Shown here in pieces: positions 43,347 through 55,579 of a DNA stretch of 64,000 nucleotides. Each line of letters starts with the position of its first letter. Positions within the stretch are counted from its first letter, which is position 1. Location of the stretch: positions 744,001 through 808,000 of the forward strand of contig NZ_JAJIRO010000003.1 of assembly GCF_025717535.1 (NCBI RefSeq), given 5' to 3'. The stretch comes from Paucibacter sp. Y2R2-4 (GTDB lineage: Bacteria > Pseudomonadota > Gammaproteobacteria > Burkholderiales > Burkholderiaceae_C). The position numbers and the translations under genes are program-made. The notes beneath the pieces are model-generated. The model was not told the DNA's origin. It ran no database searches and was given only the letters and a program-made list of their open reading frames with translations.

Positions 43347-44054
43347 ATGGCAAAGCTGACTAAACGCCAAAAGGCCTTGCAAGGCAAGGTCGAGACCACC
43401 AAGCTGTACTCGCTGACCGAAGCGCTGAACCTGGTGAAGAGCCTGGCCACCGCCAAGTTCGACGAGTCCATCGACGTTGCTGTGCAACTGGGTGTGGATT
43501 CCAAGAAGTCTGACCAAGTCGTTCGCGGCGCGGTTGTCATGCCTCACGGCATTGGCAAGACCAAGCGCGTGGCTGTGTTCGCCCAAGGCGCCAAGGCTGA
43601 AGAAGCCAAGGCCGCTGGTGCTGACATCGTCGGAATGGAAGACTTGGCTGAGCGCATCAAGGCTGGCGACATGCCTTTCGATGTGGTCATCGCCTCGCCT
43701 GACACCATGCGTATCGTCGGTACCCTGGGTCAAGTGCTGGGTCCTCGCGGCCTGATGCCTAACCCCAAGGTCGGCACTGTGACGCCTGACGTCGCAACCG
43801 CTGTCAAGAACGCCAAGGCTGGTCAAGTCCAGTTCCGCGTTGACAAGGGCGGCATCATTCACGGCACCCTCGGCCGTCGCTCGTTCGACACCGACAAGCT
43901 GGAAGGCAACCTGCGCGCACTGATCGAAGCCTTGAACAAGGCCAAGCCAGCCAGCAGCAAGGGTGTTTACCTGCGCAAGGTGGCTGTGTCCTCCACCATG
44001 GGCGTTGGCGCCCGTGTTGAAGTGGCCAGCATCAACGCTCAAGCTTCCGCTTAA
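43347..44054 (+). CDS. rplA: 50S ribosomal protein L1
   Basis: A 235-residue protein, [11 protein letters not shown] to the end, with the signature [43 protein letters not shown]. It forms the L1 stalk and in E. coli represses its own operon by binding the rplK leader. The ATG at 43347 is used; the longer frame that runs back into rplK is not. Confidence 0.98.
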   Translation: MAKLTKRQKALQGKVETTKLYSLTEALNLVKSLATAKFDESIDVAVQLGVDSKKSDQVVRGAVVMPHGIGKTKRVAVFAQGAKAEEAKAAGADIVGMEDLAERIKAGDMPFDVVIASPDTMRIVGTLGQVLGPRGLMPNPKVGTVTPDVATAVKNAKAGQVQFRVDKGGIIHGTLGRRSFDTDKLEGNLRALIEALNKAKPASSKGVYLRKVAVSSTMGVGARVEVASINAQASA

Positions 44055-44139
44055 TTGCGAAAAGTTTGCGCAGCGCGAGTCTGGCGCTGTGCTTAAAGAT
44101 TGGTGGGGCGAATGGGGCTTAGGTCCCGTTCGCGTCATC

Positions 44140-44230
44140 CAAGACCGCTGGCGTGAATGCTTTCGGGCATTCGCTTAATGGAAGGTTGAATTCCGGTTCG
44201 ACTTGAAGCCAGCGCAGATGGCGGTCCCGC
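44140..44230 (+). promoter_or_regulatory. L10-type leader of rplJL
   Basis: In the 298-base gap between rplA and rplJ, GACCGCTGG (44143-44151) can pair with CCAGCG...GGCGGTC (44209-44226) around an inner hairpin GAATGC-TTTCGG-GCATTC (44155-44172). This multi-branch layout is typical of the leader bound by the L10-L7/L12 complex, which represses rplJ translation. The rest of the gap shows no gene. Confidence 0.55.
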
Positions 44231-44352
44231 TGAAAAGGATTGATTTGTGTCCCCCTACAAGGTGGGCACAGGTTGCCTGGACAGAAGGTCGCTGAACCCG
44301 GGTGTGTCTGGAGTCGCAAGACAAAGGACACGTTTTTTGTGAGGAGTAGACC

Positions 44353-44880
44353 TTGAGTCTCAATCGCAACGAGAAAGCAGCCGTCGTTACGGATGTGGCA
44401 GCCCAAGCGGCAAAGTCGCAGACCCTGGCGTTGGCCGAATACCGTGGCCTCACCGTTGATCACCTGAACAAGCTGCGCGTCGAAGCGCGTGCCAAGGGTG
44501 TGTATCTTCACGTGCTGAAGAACACCCTGGCGCGTCGTGCTGTCGCCGGTACACCGTTCGAGTGCGCCTCGGAGAGCATGGTCGGCCCGCTGATCTATGG
44601 CTTTTCTGAAGACGCTGTGGCCGCGGCCAAAGTCATTGCTGACTTTGCCAAGACCAACGACAAACTGATCATCAAAGGCGGCGCCTACGGTGGCAAGGCT
44701 CTGGATGTCAATGGCGTGAAAGCCTTGGCTTCGGTGCCCAGCAAGGAAGTCTTGCTGTCGCAACTGTTGGGTCTCATGCAGTCGCCCGTGTCGCGCTTCG
44801 CGCGCGTCGTGGCCGCTGTGGCCGAGCAACGTGGTGGTGCAGCTGCTCCGGCAGAAGCCGAAGCCGCGCCTGCTGCCTGA
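44353..44880 (+). CDS. rplJ: 50S ribosomal protein L10
   Basis: A 175-residue protein starting at a TTG at 44353, supported by GAGGAG eight bases upstream and the conserved start [48 protein letters not shown] is the rRNA-binding part, and the last Ala-rich helix binds L7/L12 dimers. The rare start codon may help its autogenous control by the leader. Confidence 0.97.
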   Translation: MSLNRNEKAAVVTDVAAQAAKSQTLALAEYRGLTVDHLNKLRVEARAKGVYLHVLKNTLARRAVAGTPFECASESMVGPLIYGFSEDAVAAAKVIADFAKTNDKLIIKGGAYGGKALDVNGVKALASVPSKEVLLSQLLGLMQSPVSRFARVVAAVAEQRGGAAAPAEAEAAPAA

Positions 44881-44926
44881 ACGATCTGCTGTTAAAGCAA
44901 CCATTAACTGAATCTAGGAGCCAAAA

Positions 44927-45304
44927 ATGGCATTCGATAAAGACGCATTCATCACCGCCCTGGACGCTATGACCGTTCTGGAACTCAATGACCTGGTCAA
45001 GGCCATTGAAGAGAAGTTCGGCGTGTCCGCCGCTGCTATGGCCGCTCCCGCCGCTGGCGGCGCTGCTGGTGGCGCAGCTGCTGCTGAAGAGCAGACCGAG
45101 TTCAACGTGATCCTGGCTGACGTCGGCGCCAACAAGGTGTCGGTCATTAAGGCTGTTCGCGAAATCACCGGTCTGGGCCTGAAGGAAGCTAAGGACCTGG
45201 TTGACGCCGCTCCTAAGGCTGTCAAGGAAGGTGTTGCCAAGGCTGACGCTGAAGCCGCTAAGAAGAAGTTGGAAGAAGCTGGCGCCAAGGTCGACGTCAA
45301 GTAA
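44927..45304 (+). CDS. rplL: 50S ribosomal protein L7/L12
   Basis: A 125-residue protein: N-terminal dimer domain ([34 protein letters not shown]), an Ala/Gly hinge, and the C-terminal factor-binding domain ([39 protein letters not shown]). It forms the ribosome stalk that recruits EF-Tu and EF-G. TAGGAG precedes the ATG. Attenuator hairpins follow before rpoB. Confidence 0.98.
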   Translation: MAFDKDAFITALDAMTVLELNDLVKAIEEKFGVSAAAMAAPAAGGAAGGAAAAEEQTEFNVILADVGANKVSVIKAVREITGLGLKEAKDLVDAAPKAVKEGVAKADAEAAKKKLEEAGAKVDVK

Positions 45305-45312
45305 TGATCTTG

Positions 45313-45341
45313 CAAGCGGGCATGCTCGTCATGCCCACTTG
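45313..45341 (+). terminator. First attenuator hairpin after rplL
   Basis: CAAGcGGGCATG (45313-45324) pairs with CATGCCCaCTTG (45330-45341) with one mismatch and a 5-base loop, followed by TTTAGTTTT. Nine bases after the rplL stop. The interrupted T-run suggests partial termination that lowers rpoBC relative to the ribosomal genes. Confidence 0.6.
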
Positions 45342-45434
45342 TTTAGTTTTGACTCGCAAGCGGCTATGCTGCGACAGTCGCCCCTCCTGACGAGGGCCCA
45401 GGGCGACTCAGTGCACAGCAGTTTGAAGGGTTTG

Positions 45435-45463
45435 AAGGGGTGGCCTCACGGCCTCCCCTTTTA
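45435..45463 (+). terminator. Second attenuator hairpin before rpoB
   Basis: AAGGGG-T-GGCC-TCAC-GGCC-T-CCCCTT with a short T-run, at 45435-45463. Together with the first hairpin it fills the 417-base rplL-rpoB gap, which otherwise shows no gene. Confidence 0.6.
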
Positions 45464-45721
45464 GCGTTTTCAAGGGTTAATCCGCTTGAGGATAGTTGAA
45501 AGCTTCGCGCGAGGTATGATGCGCGGTTCTTTCAAGTGTTCTCTGATCCGACTGCAGAGAACCGGTTTGGTCGGACTTCGGTTTCACATGAGCATGTGGC
45601 CGGGGTTGTCCGCCAGCGGTTGGTAGTGGCCAACCACCAAGCGCGAGCGCAATGCTCGAGTAGCCAGTCGCCGACGAAGCCCGTCCCACGGCCAGGGGTG
45701 GGCTCTCGACACGGAGTGTTT

Positions 45722-48700
45722 ATGGCGCAAGCAACCCCCTATAGCTTTACCGAGCGCAAGCGAATCCGCAAGAGCTTCGGCAAGCGTGAGAGCGTTCTCA
45801 ACGTTCCCTATTTGCTCACCATGCAGAAAGAGGCTTACGTCGCTTTCCTGCAAAAGGATGTTCCTCCCGCCAAGCGTAAGCCCGAAGGCTTGCAGGCAGC
45901 CTTCCTTTCCGCGTTCCCGATTGTTTCGCACAACGGTTTCGTGGAAATGAAATTCCTCGAATTCAATATCGCCAAGCCACCGTTTGACACTCGCGAGTGC
46001 CAGCAGCGTGGCTTGACCTATGCAGCCGCCGTGCGCGCGCGCCTGCAAATGATCATCTATGACCGTGAATCGCCCCAGGCGAAGACCGTCAAGGAAATCA
46101 AGGAACAAGAGGTCTACATGGGCGAAGTGCCCCTGATGACCGACTATGGTTCCTTCATCGTCAATGGCACCGAGCGTGTCATCGTCTCGCAGCTGCACCG
46201 TTCGCCCGGCGTGTTTTTCGAGCACGACAAGGGCAAGACCCACTCGTCCGGCAAGCTGCTGTTCTCGGCCCGTATCATTCCTTACCGCGGTTCGTGGTTG
46301 GACTTTGAATTCGACGCCAAGGACATCCTGTTCTTCCGCGTTGACCGCCGTCGCAAGATGCCGGTCACCATCCTGCTCAAGGCCATTGGCCTGAACCCCG
46401 AGCAGATCCTGGCCCACTTCTTCGTCTTCGACAACTTCCGTCTGATGGACGTGGGTGCGCAGATGGAATTCGTGGCCGACCGCCTGAAGGGCGAAGTCGC
46501 TCGCTTTGACATCACCGACAAGAGCGGTGCCGTCATCGTCGAGAAGGACAAGCGCATCACCGCGCGCCACACCCGTCAGCTGGAGCAGTCTGGCACTCAG
46601 CACGTCACCGTGCCCGAAGACTTCCTGCTCGGCCGCGTGCTGGCCAAGAATATGGTCGACGGCGACACCGGCGAAATCATCGCCAAGGCCAATGACGAGC
46701 TGACCGATGCGCTGCTGAAGAAGCTGCGCGCCGCTGGCATCAAGGACGTCCAGTGCCTGTTCACCAATGAACTGGACGAAGGCGCCTACATCAGCCAAAC
46801 CCTGGCCACCGACGAAACCTTCGACCAGCTGGCTGCCCGCGTCGCCATCTACCGCATGATGCGCCCCGGCGAGCCGCCGACGGAAGACGCCGTCGAAGCG
46901 CTGTTCAACCGTCTGTTCTACAACGCTGACACCTACGATCTGTCGCGCGTGGGCCGGATGAAGTTCAACGCCCGTGCCGGCCGCGACACGCCGGAAGGCG
47001 CGATGACGCTGTCCAACGAGGACATCCTGGACGTCGTCAAGATCCTGGTCGAGCTGCGCAATGGCCGCGGCGAAGTCGATGACATCGACCACTTGGGCAA
47101 TCGTCGCGTGCGCTGCGTGGGTGAGCTGGCCGAGAACCAGTACCGCTCGGGCCTGGCTCGTATCGAAAAGGCCGTCAAGGAACGTCTGGGCCAGGCCGAG
47201 ACCGAAGCCCTGATGCCGCATGACCTGATCAACAGCAAGCCGATCTCGGCGGCACTGAAGGAATTCTTCGGTGCCTCGCAGCTGTCGCAGTTCATGGACC
47301 AAACCAACCCGCTGTCGGAAATCACGCACAAGCGTCGTGTTTCCGCCCTCGGCCCTGGCGGTTTGACGCGTGAGCGCGCAGGCTTTGAAGTCCGCGACGT
47401 GCACCCGACTCACTACGGTCGTGTCTGTCCAATCGAAACGCCTGAAGGCCCGAACATTGGTCTGATCAACTCCTTGGCTCTGTACGCACAGCTGAACGAG
47501 TACGGCTTCCTGGAAACGCCTTACCGTCGCGTCGTTGATGGCAAGGTGACGACCCAGATCGACTATCTGTCGGCCATCGAAGAAGGCAAGTACGTGATCG
47601 CCCAGGCGAACGCGACACTGAGCACCGAAGGCTCGCTGACCGACGAACTGGTGTCGGCTCGTGAGAACGGCGAATCGGTGCTGACCTCGCCCGAGCGTAT
47701 CCAGTACATGGACGTGGCGCCGACTCAGATCGTGTCCGTTGCGGCCTCGCTGGTGCCATTCCTCGAGCACGACGATGCGAACCGCGCATTGATGGGCGCC
47801 AACATGCAGCGTCAAGCGGTGCCAATCCTGCGTCCTGAAAAGGCCATGGTCGGTACTGGTGTTGAACGTGTGGCGGCCAAGGACTCGGGCACTGTGGTGG
47901 CCGCGCGTCGCGGCGGTGTGGTTGACTATGTCGACACCAACCGTATCGTGATTCGCGTTCGCGACGAAGAAACGGTGGCGGGTGAAGTCGGCGTCGACAT
48001 CTACAACCTGATCAAGTATCAGCGTTCCAACCAGAACACCAATATTCACCAGCGTCCGATCGTGAAGCGTGGTGATCGCGTGGCTGCCGAAGACATCATT
48101 GCTGACGGCGCCTCGACCGACATCGGTGAATTGGCGCTGGGCCAGAACATGCTGGTCGCCTTCATGCCTTGGAACGGCTATAACTTCGAAGACTCGATCT
48201 TGATCTCGGAGCGTGTGGTTGCTGAAGATCGCTACACCTCGATTCACATCGAAGAGTTGGTGGTCAATGCACGTGACACCAAGCTGGGCAGCGAAGAAAT
48301 CACCCGCGACATCCCGAACTTGTCCGAGCAACAACTCGGCCGTTTGGACGAGTCGGGCATTGTTTACGTCGGTGCTGAAGTCACCGCCGGCGACGTGCTG
48401 GTCGGCAAGGTCACGCCTAAGGGCGAAACCACGCTGACTCCGGAAGAGAAGCTGCTGCGCGCCATCTTCGGCGAGAAGGCTTCCGACGTGAAAGACACGT
48501 CCCTGCGTGTCGACCAAGGCACCTCGGGCACCGTCATCGACGTTCAGGTCTTCACCCGTGAAGGCATCCAGCGTGACAAGCGCGCTCAGCAAATTATTGA
48601 TGATGAGCTGAAGCGCTTCCGTCTGGACCTGAACGATCAGTTGCGCATCGTGGAGGCTGACTCCTTCGACCGTATCGAGAAGTTGCTGGTGGGCCGCGTT

Positions 48701-49843
48701 GCCAATGGTGGTCCGCAGAAGATCGCCAAGGGCACCGTGATCGACAAGGCCTATCTGGCTGGCGTTGAGAAGTTCCACTGGTTCGACATCCGTCCTGCGG
48801 AAGACGACATCGCCAATCAGCTGGAAAGCATCAAGAACTCGCTGGAGCAGACTCGCCACAGCTTCGACTTGGCCTTCGAAGAGAAGCGCAAGAAGTTGAC
48901 GCAAGGCGACGAGCTGCCCGCTGGCGTGCTGAAGATGGTCAAGGTTTACCTGGCCGTCAAGCGTCGCTTGCAGCCGGGTGACAAGATGGCCGGCCGTCAC
49001 GGCAACAAGGGTGTTGTGTCCAAGATCACTCCGATCGAAGACATGCCTTATATGGCCGACGGCACTACCGCTGACATCGTGCTGAACCCGCTGGGCGTGC
49101 CTTCGCGGATGAACGTGGGTCAGGTGCTGGAAGTTCACTTGGGCTGGGCCGGTAAGGGTATTGGCCAGCGCATCGGCGACATGCTGCAGCAAGAAGCCCG
49201 TGTGGCCGAACTGCGCAAGTTCTTCGACGAGCTGTACAACCAGTCCGGCGGCAAGAAGGAACACTTGGAGGACCTGAACGACGAAGAAATCGTCGAGATG
49301 GCCAAGAACCTGAGCAACGGCGTGCCCTTCGCAACGCCCGTGTTTGACGGCGCCAAGGAAGATGAAATCCGCGCCATGCTGAAGCTGGCTTATCCGGACG
49401 ACATCGCCCTGAAGAAGGGTCTGACCGAGACGCGCACTCAGGCTTACCTGTCTGATGGCCGCACCGGCGAGCGCTTTGAGCGCCCGACCACGGTGGGCTA
49501 TATGCACGTGCTGAAGCTGCACCACTTGGTGGACGACAAGATGCACGCCCGTTCGACTGGCCCGTACAGCTTGGTCACGCAGCAGCCGCTGGGTGGTAAG
49601 GCTCAGTTCGGTGGCCAGCGTTTCGGTGAGATGGAAGTGTGGGCGCTGGAAGCTTACGGCGCCTCTTACATCCTGCAGGAAATGCTGACGGTCAAGTCCG
49701 ACGACGTGAATGGCCGTACCAAGGTGTACGAATCCATCGTCAAGGGTGAGCACACGATCGAAGCCGGCATGCCGGAGTCGTTCAATGTGTTGGTCAAGGA
49801 AATCCGGTCGCTCGGTATCGATATTGAGTTGGAACGCAACTAA
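45722..49843 (+). CDS. rpoB: RNA polymerase subunit beta
   Basis: A 1373-residue subunit, normal for betaproteobacteria. The ATG at 45722 gives [21 protein letters not shown], the family start; the in-frame extension back to 45536 is not coding. The rifampicin region reads [53 protein letters not shown] in pieces, all wild-type in pattern. It forms half of the active cleft with RpoC, whose gene follows after 90 bases. Confidence 0.98.
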   Translation: MAQATPYSFTERKRIRKSFGKRESVLNVPYLLTMQKEAYVAFLQKDVPPAKRKPEGLQAAFLSAFPIVSHNGFVEMKFLEFNIAKPPFDTRECQQRGLTYAAAVRARLQMIIYDRESPQAKTVKEIKEQEVYMGEVPLMTDYGSFIVNGTERVIVSQLHRSPGVFFEHDKGKTHSSGKLLFSARIIPYRGSWLDFEFDAKDILFFRVDRRRKMPVTILLKAIGLNPEQILAHFFVFDNFRLMDVGAQMEFVADRLKGEVARFDITDKSGAVIVEKDKRITARHTRQLEQSGTQHVTVPEDFLLGRVLAKNMVDGDTGEIIAKANDELTDALLKKLRAAGIKDVQCLFTNELDEGAYISQTLATDETFDQLAARVAIYRMMRPGEPPTEDAVEALFNRLFYNADTYDLSRVGRMKFNARAGRDTPEGAMTLSNEDILDVVKILVELRNGRGEVDDIDHLGNRRVRCVGELAENQYRSGLARIEKAVKERLGQAETEALMPHDLINSKPISAALKEFFGASQLSQFMDQTNPLSEITHKRRVSALGPGGLTRERAGFEVRDVHPTHYGRVCPIETPEGPNIGLINSLALYAQLNEYGFLETPYRRVVDGKVTTQIDYLSAIEEGKYVIAQANATLSTEGSLTDELVSARENGESVLTSPERIQYMDVAPTQIVSVAASLVPFLEHDDANRALMGANMQRQAVPILRPEKAMVGTGVERVAAKDSGTVVAARRGGVVDYVDTNRIVIRVRDEETVAGEVGVDIYNLIKYQRSNQNTNIHQRPIVKRGDRVAAEDIIADGASTDIGELALGQNMLVAFMPWNGYNFEDSILISERVVAEDRYTSIHIEELVVNARDTKLGSEEITRDIPNLSEQQLGRLDESGIVYVGAEVTAGDVLVGKVTPKGETTLTPEEKLLRAIFGEKASDVKDTSLRVDQGTSGTVIDVQVFTREGIQRDKRAQQIIDDELKRFRLDLNDQLRIVEADSFDRIEKLLVGRVANGGPQKIAKGTVIDKAYLAGVEKFHWFDIRPAEDDIANQLESIKNSLEQTRHSFDLAFEEKRKKLTQGDELPAGVLKMVKVYLAVKRRLQPGDKMAGRHGNKGVVSKITPIEDMPYMADGTTADIVLNPLGVPSRMNVGQVLEVHLGWAGKGIGQRIGDMLQQEARVAELRKFFDELYNQSGGKKEHLEDLNDEEIVEMAKNLSNGVPFATPVFDGAKEDEIRAMLKLAYPDDIALKKGLTETRTQAYLSDGRTGERFERPTTVGYMHVLKLHHLVDDKMHARSTGPYSLVTQQPLGGKAQFGGQRFGEMEVWALEAYGASYILQEMLTVKSDDVNGRTKVYESIVKGEHTIEAGMPESFNVLVKEIRSLGIDIELERN

Positions 49844-49933
49844 GAGCTTTGTGTGACAGAGCGCCGCTGCGGCGGCCGCTCTGTTCCTCTTTGTTTTTCA
49901 GATTCGTTTCCAACCACAAATTAGGAGAAAGCC

Positions 49934-52900
49934 ATGAAAGGCTTACTGGACCTGTTCAAGCAGTTCACCCCGGATGAACACTTCGACGCCATCAAGATCG
50001 GGCTTGCATCGCCCGAGAAGATTCGCTCGTGGTCTTTCGGTGAAGTGAAGAAGCCTGAGACCATCAACTACCGCACCTTCAAGCCCGAGCGTGATGGCCT
50101 GTTCTGCGCCAAGATCTTTGGCCCGATCAAGGACTATGAGTGCTTGTGCGGCAAGTACAAGCGCCTGAAGCACCGCGGCGTGATCTGCGAGAAGTGCGGC
50201 GTTGAAGTCACTCAGACCAAGGTTCGTCGCGACCGCATGGGTCACATCGACCTGGCCGCGCCTTGCGCTCACATCTGGTTCCTGAAGTCCCTGCCTTCGC
50301 GCTTGGGCTTGGTGCTGGACATGACGCTGCGTGACATCGAACGCGTGCTGTACTTTGAAGCGTATGTGATCGTTGACCCCGGCATGACCCCGCTGAAGAA
50401 GTTCGCGATCATGACCGAAGACGACTACGACGCGAAGCGCCTGGAATTCGGTGACGAATTCATCGCGCTGATGGGCGCCGAAGGCATCAAGAAGTTGCTG
50501 GAAGAGATGGACCTCGACATCGAGATCGATCGCCTGCGCAACGACATGACCGGCTCCGAGCTGAAGGTCAAGAAGAACTCCAAGCGCCTCAAGGTCATGG
50601 AGGCCTTCAAGCGTTCGGGCATCAAGCCGAACTGGATGGTGCTGGAAGTGCTGCCCGTGTTGCCGCCGGACCTGCGTCCGCTGGTGCCGCTGGACGGCGG
50701 CCGTTTCGCGACCTCCGACCTGAACGACTTGTATCGTCGCGTCATCAACCGCAACAACCGTCTGGCTCGCCTGCTGGAGTTGAAGGCCCCTGAGATCATC
50801 GTGCGCAACGAAAAGCGCATGTTGCAGGAAGCCGTGGACTCGCTGCTGGACAACGGTCGTCGCGGCAAGGCCATGACCGGCGCCAACAAGCGCGCACTGA
50901 AGTCCTTGGCCGACATGATCAAGGGCAAGGGCGGTCGTTTCCGTCAGAACTTGCTGGGTAAGCGCGTCGACTACTCGGGCCGTTCGGTCATCGTGGTGGG
51001 CCCAACCCTGAAGCTGCATCAGTGCGGTCTGCCCAAGCTGATGGCCCTGGAGCTGTTCAAGCCTTTCATCTTCTCGCGCCTCGAAGCCATGGGCATCGCG
51101 ACGACGATCAAGGCCGCCAAGAAGGAAGTCGAATCCGGCTCCGCCGTGGTCTGGGACATCCTGGAAGAGGTCATCAAGGAGCACCCGGTTCTGTTGAACC
51201 GTGCGCCTACGCTGCACCGCTTGGGCATTCAGGCTTTTGAGCCTGTGCTGATCGAAGGCAAGGCCATCCAACTGCACCCACTCGTTTGCTCGGCCTTCAA
51301 CGCCGACTTCGACGGTGACCAGATGGCTGTTCACGTGCCGCTGTCGATCGAAGCGCAGATGGAAGCCCGCACGCTGATGCTGGCTTCCAACAACGTGCTG
51401 TTCCCGGCCTCCGGCGAACCGTCGATCGTGCCCTCGCAAGACGTGGTGCTGGGTCTGTACTACGCGACCCGCGAGCGCATCAACGGCAAGGGCGAAGGCA
51501 TGGTCTTCTCGGACATCTCCGAGCTGATTCGCGCCCTGGAAAACGGTGCGGTTGAAATCACCGCCCGTATCAACGTACGCATGGTTCAGTACACCAAGGG
51601 TGCGGCTGAAGGCGAGTGGATCCCTGAGACCAAGCTGGTGAGCACGACCGTCGGTCGCGCCCTGCTGAGCGAAATCTTGCCCAAGGGTCTGCCGTTCTCG
51701 AACATTGACAAGGCGCTGAAGAAGAAAGAAATTTCGCGCCTGATCAATACTTCGTTCCGCAAATGCGGTCTGAAGGAGACCGTGGTCTTGGCAGACAAGC
51801 TGCTGCAAAGCGGTTTCCGTCTGGCCACACGCGCCGGTATCTCGATCGCTGTGGACGACATGTTGGTGCCGCCAGAGAAGCAAAAGCTGATCGAGCGCGC
51901 CGAGAAGGAAGTCAAGGAAATCGAGCAGCAGTACATCTCCGGTCTGGTGACAGCCGGCGAGCGCTACAACAAGGTGGTGGACATCTGGGGCAAGACCGGC
52001 GACGAAGTCGGCAAGGTCATGATGAGCCAGCTGTCCAAGCAAAAGACCACCGACCGTCATGGCGCACAAGTGGATCAAGAGTCCTTCAACTCGATCTACA
52101 TGATGGCCGACTCGGGCGCTCGCGGTTCTGCGGCTCAGATTCGTCAGTTGGCTGGTATGCGGGGCCTGATGGCCAAGCCGGATGGCTCGATCATCGAGAC
52201 GCCAATTACGGCGAACTTCCGCGAAGGCCTGAACGTGTTGCAGTACTTCATCTCCACCCACGGTGCTCGTAAGGGTCTGGCGGATACGGCTTTGAAGACT
52301 GCGAACTCGGGTTACCTGACTCGTCGTCTGGTGGACGTGACGCAAGACTTGGTGGTGATCGAAGACGATTGCGGTACCGACAACGGTATGGCGATGCGCG
52401 CCTTGGTCGAAGGTGGTGAAGTGATCGAATCGCTGCGCGACCGCGTGTTGGGTCGTGTCACAGCCATCGACGTGCTGCACCCCGAGACCCAAGCCGTCGT
52501 CTTGCCTGCCCTGAGCATGCTGGACGAAGACACCCTCGACATGCTGGAAACGCATGGCGTGGACGAAATCAAGGTCCGCACGCCGCTGACTTGCGCGACA
52601 CGCTACGGCTTGTGCGCTCATTGCTATGGCCGCGACCTGGGTCGTGGTGGCTTGGTCAACATCGGTGAAGCTGTCGGCGTGATCGCCGCTCAGTCGATCG
52701 GTGAACCAGGTACACAGCTGACCATGCGTACCTTCCACATCGGTGGTGCGGCTTCGCGTGCAGCAGTGGCTTCGAGCGTGGACGCCAAGTCTGAAGGTTT
52801 GATTGGTTTCAACGCCACCATGCGTTACGTGACCAACGGCAAGGGCGAGTTGGTGGTGATTAGCCGTTCCGGCGAAATCATCATTGCTGACCCGCACGGC

Positions 52901-54154
52901 CGTGAGCGTGAGCGTCACAAGGTGCCTTACGGTGCCGTGTTGAGCATCCGTGCAGATCAGGCCGTCAAGGCCGGTACCATCCTCGCCAACTGGGATCCGC
53001 TGACCCGTCCGATCATTACCGAATTCGCCGGTCAGGCGAAGTTCGAGAATGTGGAAGAGGGCGTCACCGTGGCCAAGCAGGTCGACGAAGTGACCGGTTT
53101 GTCGACTCTGGTGGTGATCGACGCCAAGCGTCGTGGTGCCGCCAAGGTCGTGCGCCCGCAGGTCAAGCTGTTGGACGTCAATGGCAACGAAGTCAAGATC
53201 CCTGGCACCGACCACTCGGTGACCATCGGCTTCCCGGTGGGCTCGCTGATTCAAGTGCGCGACGGCCAGGATCTGGCTCCGGGCGAAGTGCTGGCGCGTA
53301 TCCCGATGGAAGGTCAGAAGACTCGAGACATTACCGGCGGTCTGCCGCGTGTGGCCGAGTTGTTCGAAGCCCGTTCGCCGAAGGATGTGGGCGTGCTGGC
53401 CGAGATCACCGGTACGGTGTCCTTCGGTAAGGAGACCAAGGGCAAGAACCGCCTGGAAATCACCGACCCCGATGGCAAGAAGCACGAAGAGCTGGTGCCC
53501 AAGGAAAAGAACATCTTGGTGCACGAAGGCCAGGTGGTCAACCGCGGCGAATTGATTGTGGACGGCGCTGCCGACCCACAAGACATCCTGCGCCTGCTGG
53601 GCATGGAAGAGCTGGCTCGCTACATCGTTGACGAAGTGCAGGACGTGTATCGCTTGCAAGGTGTGAAGATCAACGACAAGCACATCGAGGTGATCGTTCG
53701 CCAGATGCTGCGTCGAGTTCAGATCGTCAACCCGGGCGATTCCAAGTACATCATCAACGAGCAGGTCGAGCGTTCGGAACTGCTGGATACCAACGATCGT
53801 CTGCGCAAGGAAGGCAAGCTGATTGCCACCCATGTGGACGTGCTGATGGGTATCACCAAGGCTTCGCTGTCGACCGACTCCTTCATCTCTGCGGCTTCCT
53901 TCCAGGAAACCACCCGCGTGCTGACCGAGGCTGCCATCATGGGCAAGCGCGACGAGCTGCGCGGCTTGAAGGAAAACGTCATCGTCGGCCGTTTGATTCC
54001 TGCTGGTACTGGTATGGCTTTCCACCGTGCCCGTTACGCCAAGGAGAAGATGGACGACGCCGAGCGTCGCGCCATTGCTCAGCAAGAAGCCGAGGAATTG
54101 GCTTCTGCGCAAATGGCGCATGTGGATGCAGGTGCCGAAGGATCGGCAGAGTAA
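49934..54154 (+). CDS. rpoC: RNA polymerase subunit beta'
   Basis: A 1406-residue subunit with the N-terminal zinc site ([22 protein letters not shown]), the catalytic Mg loop [12 protein letters not shown], and the second zinc site ([16 protein letters not shown]). TAGGAGAAAGCC precedes the ATG. The C-terminus is complete. A strong terminator follows, closing the rpoBC unit. Confidence 0.98.
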   Translation: MKGLLDLFKQFTPDEHFDAIKIGLASPEKIRSWSFGEVKKPETINYRTFKPERDGLFCAKIFGPIKDYECLCGKYKRLKHRGVICEKCGVEVTQTKVRRDRMGHIDLAAPCAHIWFLKSLPSRLGLVLDMTLRDIERVLYFEAYVIVDPGMTPLKKFAIMTEDDYDAKRLEFGDEFIALMGAEGIKKLLEEMDLDIEIDRLRNDMTGSELKVKKNSKRLKVMEAFKRSGIKPNWMVLEVLPVLPPDLRPLVPLDGGRFATSDLNDLYRRVINRNNRLARLLELKAPEIIVRNEKRMLQEAVDSLLDNGRRGKAMTGANKRALKSLADMIKGKGGRFRQNLLGKRVDYSGRSVIVVGPTLKLHQCGLPKLMALELFKPFIFSRLEAMGIATTIKAAKKEVESGSAVVWDILEEVIKEHPVLLNRAPTLHRLGIQAFEPVLIEGKAIQLHPLVCSAFNADFDGDQMAVHVPLSIEAQMEARTLMLASNNVLFPASGEPSIVPSQDVVLGLYYATRERINGKGEGMVFSDISELIRALENGAVEITARINVRMVQYTKGAAEGEWIPETKLVSTTVGRALLSEILPKGLPFSNIDKALKKKEISRLINTSFRKCGLKETVVLADKLLQSGFRLATRAGISIAVDDMLVPPEKQKLIERAEKEVKEIEQQYISGLVTAGERYNKVVDIWGKTGDEVGKVMMSQLSKQKTTDRHGAQVDQESFNSIYMMADSGARGSAAQIRQLAGMRGLMAKPDGSIIETPITANFREGLNVLQYFISTHGARKGLADTALKTANSGYLTRRLVDVTQDLVVIEDDCGTDNGMAMRALVEGGEVIESLRDRVLGRVTAIDVLHPETQAVVLPALSMLDEDTLDMLETHGVDEIKVRTPLTCATRYGLCAHCYGRDLGRGGLVNIGEAVGVIAAQSIGEPGTQLTMRTFHIGGAASRAAVASSVDAKSEGLIGFNATMRYVTNGKGELVVISRSGEIIIADPHGRERERHKVPYGAVLSIRADQAVKAGTILANWDPLTRPIITEFAGQAKFENVEEGVTVAKQVDEVTGLSTLVVIDAKRRGAAKVVRPQVKLLDVNGNEVKIPGTDHSVTIGFPVGSLIQVRDGQDLAPGEVLARIPMEGQKTRDITGGLPRVAELFEARSPKDVGVLAEITGTVSFGKETKGKNRLEITDPDGKKHEELVPKEKNILVHEGQVVNRGELIVDGAADPQDILRLLGMEELARYIVDEVQDVYRLQGVKINDKHIEVIVRQMLRRVQIVNPGDSKYIINEQVERSELLDTNDRLRKEGKLIATHVDVLMGITKASLSTDSFISAASFQETTRVLTEAAIMGKRDELRGLKENVIVGRLIPAGTGMAFHRARYAKEKMDDAERRAIAQQEAEELASAQMAHVDAGAEGSAE

Positions 54155-54204
54155 GCTCCAAAGAGCGGTGCTCAGCACTGCTCTTTTATCCGAACTCTTT
54201 CGGC

Positions 54205-54232
54205 AAAAGGCCGCCCTCGGGCGGCCTTTTTT
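54205..54232. terminator. rpoC terminator, bidirectional
   Basis: AAAAGGCCGCCC (54205-54216), loop TC, GGGCGGCCTTTT (54219-54230) and TT. A 12-bp perfect stem with T-run on the plus strand and matching As on the left, so it can also stop the minus-strand PIN gene whose stop codon overlaps its right edge. Confidence 0.9.
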
Positions 54233-54713
54233 ATTCCGGGAAGGATTTCGAGTGGAGGTGAATCCACTTCTCAGGACTCAGGACTTCCAATCCCACCTTG
54301 GCTGCTCGCTTGGCAAGAGCCAACACGGCTCGGTCCCTCGAAATCAGCCATCGCGAGCCCGAGGCCAGGGCTAGATCAATGAACATCTGATCGTCCTTGT
54401 CGCGGCAAACCAAACGTACCGCAGGCGGCGGGACTGAGGCCATCAGGTGGCAGTGCTGCTCGAACATGCGCACGATGTATTCCAGGTCGGGCCCATAGCT
54501 GCTCGCGATGCCTCGACCCAGGACGTGCAACATTTCCTCCCGCATGTTCATCAGCCCAAGCCATCGCAGCGCCCCTGATTCCACCCGTTCCACAATCGGG
54601 CTCACTGCCGGATTCTTGAACACCAACCAATCCATGACGACTTGGGTGTCAATGACCGTCTTAATGCCGCCGTCGTAACTCGGGTTTACTGGAGTAGAGG
54701 ATTGTTCAAGCAT
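54231..54713 (-). CDS. Orphan PIN-domain protein (putative toxin-like RNase)
   Basis: A 160-residue product from the ATG at 54713; a longer version is unsupported. VIDTQVVMDWLVFKNPA holds the first PIN Asp, EEMLHVLGRG the conserved Glu, and KDDQMFIDLALASGSRWLISRDRAVL the last acidic cluster, matching the PIN_3 type. The domain would be a Mg-dependent endoribonuclease. No antitoxin-sized gene lies next to it: it is framed by rpoC and the rpsL promoter region. It may be a single-gene nuclease or a relic of a toxin-antitoxin pair. Composition is less GC-rich than its neighbours. Confidence 0.75.
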   Translation of the reverse strand: MLEQSSTPVNPSYDGGIKTVIDTQVVMDWLVFKNPAVSPIVERVESGALRWLGLMNMREEMLHVLGRGIASSYGPDLEYIVRMFEQHCHLMASVPPPAVRLVCRDKDDQMFIDLALASGSRWLISRDRAVLALAKRAAKVGLEVLSPEKWIHLHSKSFPE

Positions 54714-54838
54714 GAACCAGGAGAAGGAGAGGGGGTGAATAAGGCGGCGGGGCGATAGGGAAAGATGGCTTTCCCTCCAGTCTTTAGACGCAAAAGCCCC
54801 GGGCACAAGGCCGGCAGGGGCCGCGGAAAGTACTGGGC

Positions 54839-54868
54839 TTGTATCTTAATAGTGATTTGGTCTACAAT
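54839..54868 (+). promoter_or_regulatory. Promoter of the rpsL-rpsG-fusA-tuf operon
   Basis: TTGTAT (54839-54844), 18 bases, TACAAT (54863-54868). It lies in the 321-base gap between the PIN gene and rpsL, which holds no other gene. The leader from about 54875 to rpsL is about 160 bases long. Confidence 0.6.
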
Positions 54869-55034
54869 CGCAGGCTCTTCGGCAGGCCTTGCTGCGCATT
54901 TCGCGTGGCCAAATCACCTTGTTGCGAGTGACTTCAAGGATTTTGAGGCCGGCGCGACACCGTTATTTCAAGGTTTGCGCTCATTCTGAGCGACTCTGCC
55001 GAAGCGTGTGACTTCAAACGGGAACAAGTTACCT

Positions 55035-55409
55035 ATGCCAACCATCAATCAGCTCGTGCGCCACGGCCGTCAGGCCGAGGTCACGAAATCCAAGTCGCCG
55101 GCAATGCAGAATTGCCCGCAGCGCCGCGGCGTTTGCACCCGCGTCTACACCACGACTCCTAAGAAGCCTAACTCCGCTTTGCGTAAGGTTGCTAAGGTTC
55201 GTTTGACCAATGGTTTCGAGGTCATCTCGTACATTGGCGGTGAAGGCCACAATCTGCAAGAGCACAGCGTTGTGCTCGTGCGCGGCGGTCGTGTCAAGGA
55301 CTTGCCAGGTGTGCGTTACCACATCGTGCGCGGTTCGCTGGACTTGCAAGGCGTGAAAGACCGCAAGCAGTCGCGTTCCAAGTACGGTGCCAAGCGTCCG
55401 AAGAAGTAA
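55035..55409 (+). CDS. rpsL: 30S ribosomal protein S12
   Basis: A 124-residue decoding-centre protein, [12 protein letters not shown] to the end KYGAKRPKK. The loops [13 protein letters not shown] and [13 protein letters not shown] carry Lys residues of the streptomycin-sensitive type, so no resistance change is visible. First gene of the str operon. Confidence 0.98.
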   Translation: MPTINQLVRHGRQAEVTKSKSPAMQNCPQRRGVCTRVYTTTPKKPNSALRKVAKVRLTNGFEVISYIGGEGHNLQEHSVVLVRGGRVKDLPGVRYHIVRGSLDLQGVKDRKQSRSKYGAKRPKK

Positions 55410-55579
55410 TCAAAGAGTCACCCGGTTCCTGCATCATGCGGGCGCCAGGCGTTTTTGCGGTTTCGATGTCATCCATTAAGGATGCAGCAAACCGAGTAAG
55501 TGGATGGTCCCAGATGTCGGTGATCGTCCAACGGTGCAGGGCATAAGCCCGTACCAACTGAAGCATAAGGAAGAATCCC

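Noticed and set aside
45584-49753. A minus-strand open frame of about 1389 codons opposite rpoB
   Set aside because: It is an antisense shadow created by the codon bias of rpoB; its translation has no domain and its composition (His, Gln, Asp, Val rich) is the usual shadow pattern.
49943-54178. A minus-strand open frame of about 1411 codons opposite rpoC
   Set aside because: Same reasoning: a shadow of rpoC with no recognisable motif or own start signals.
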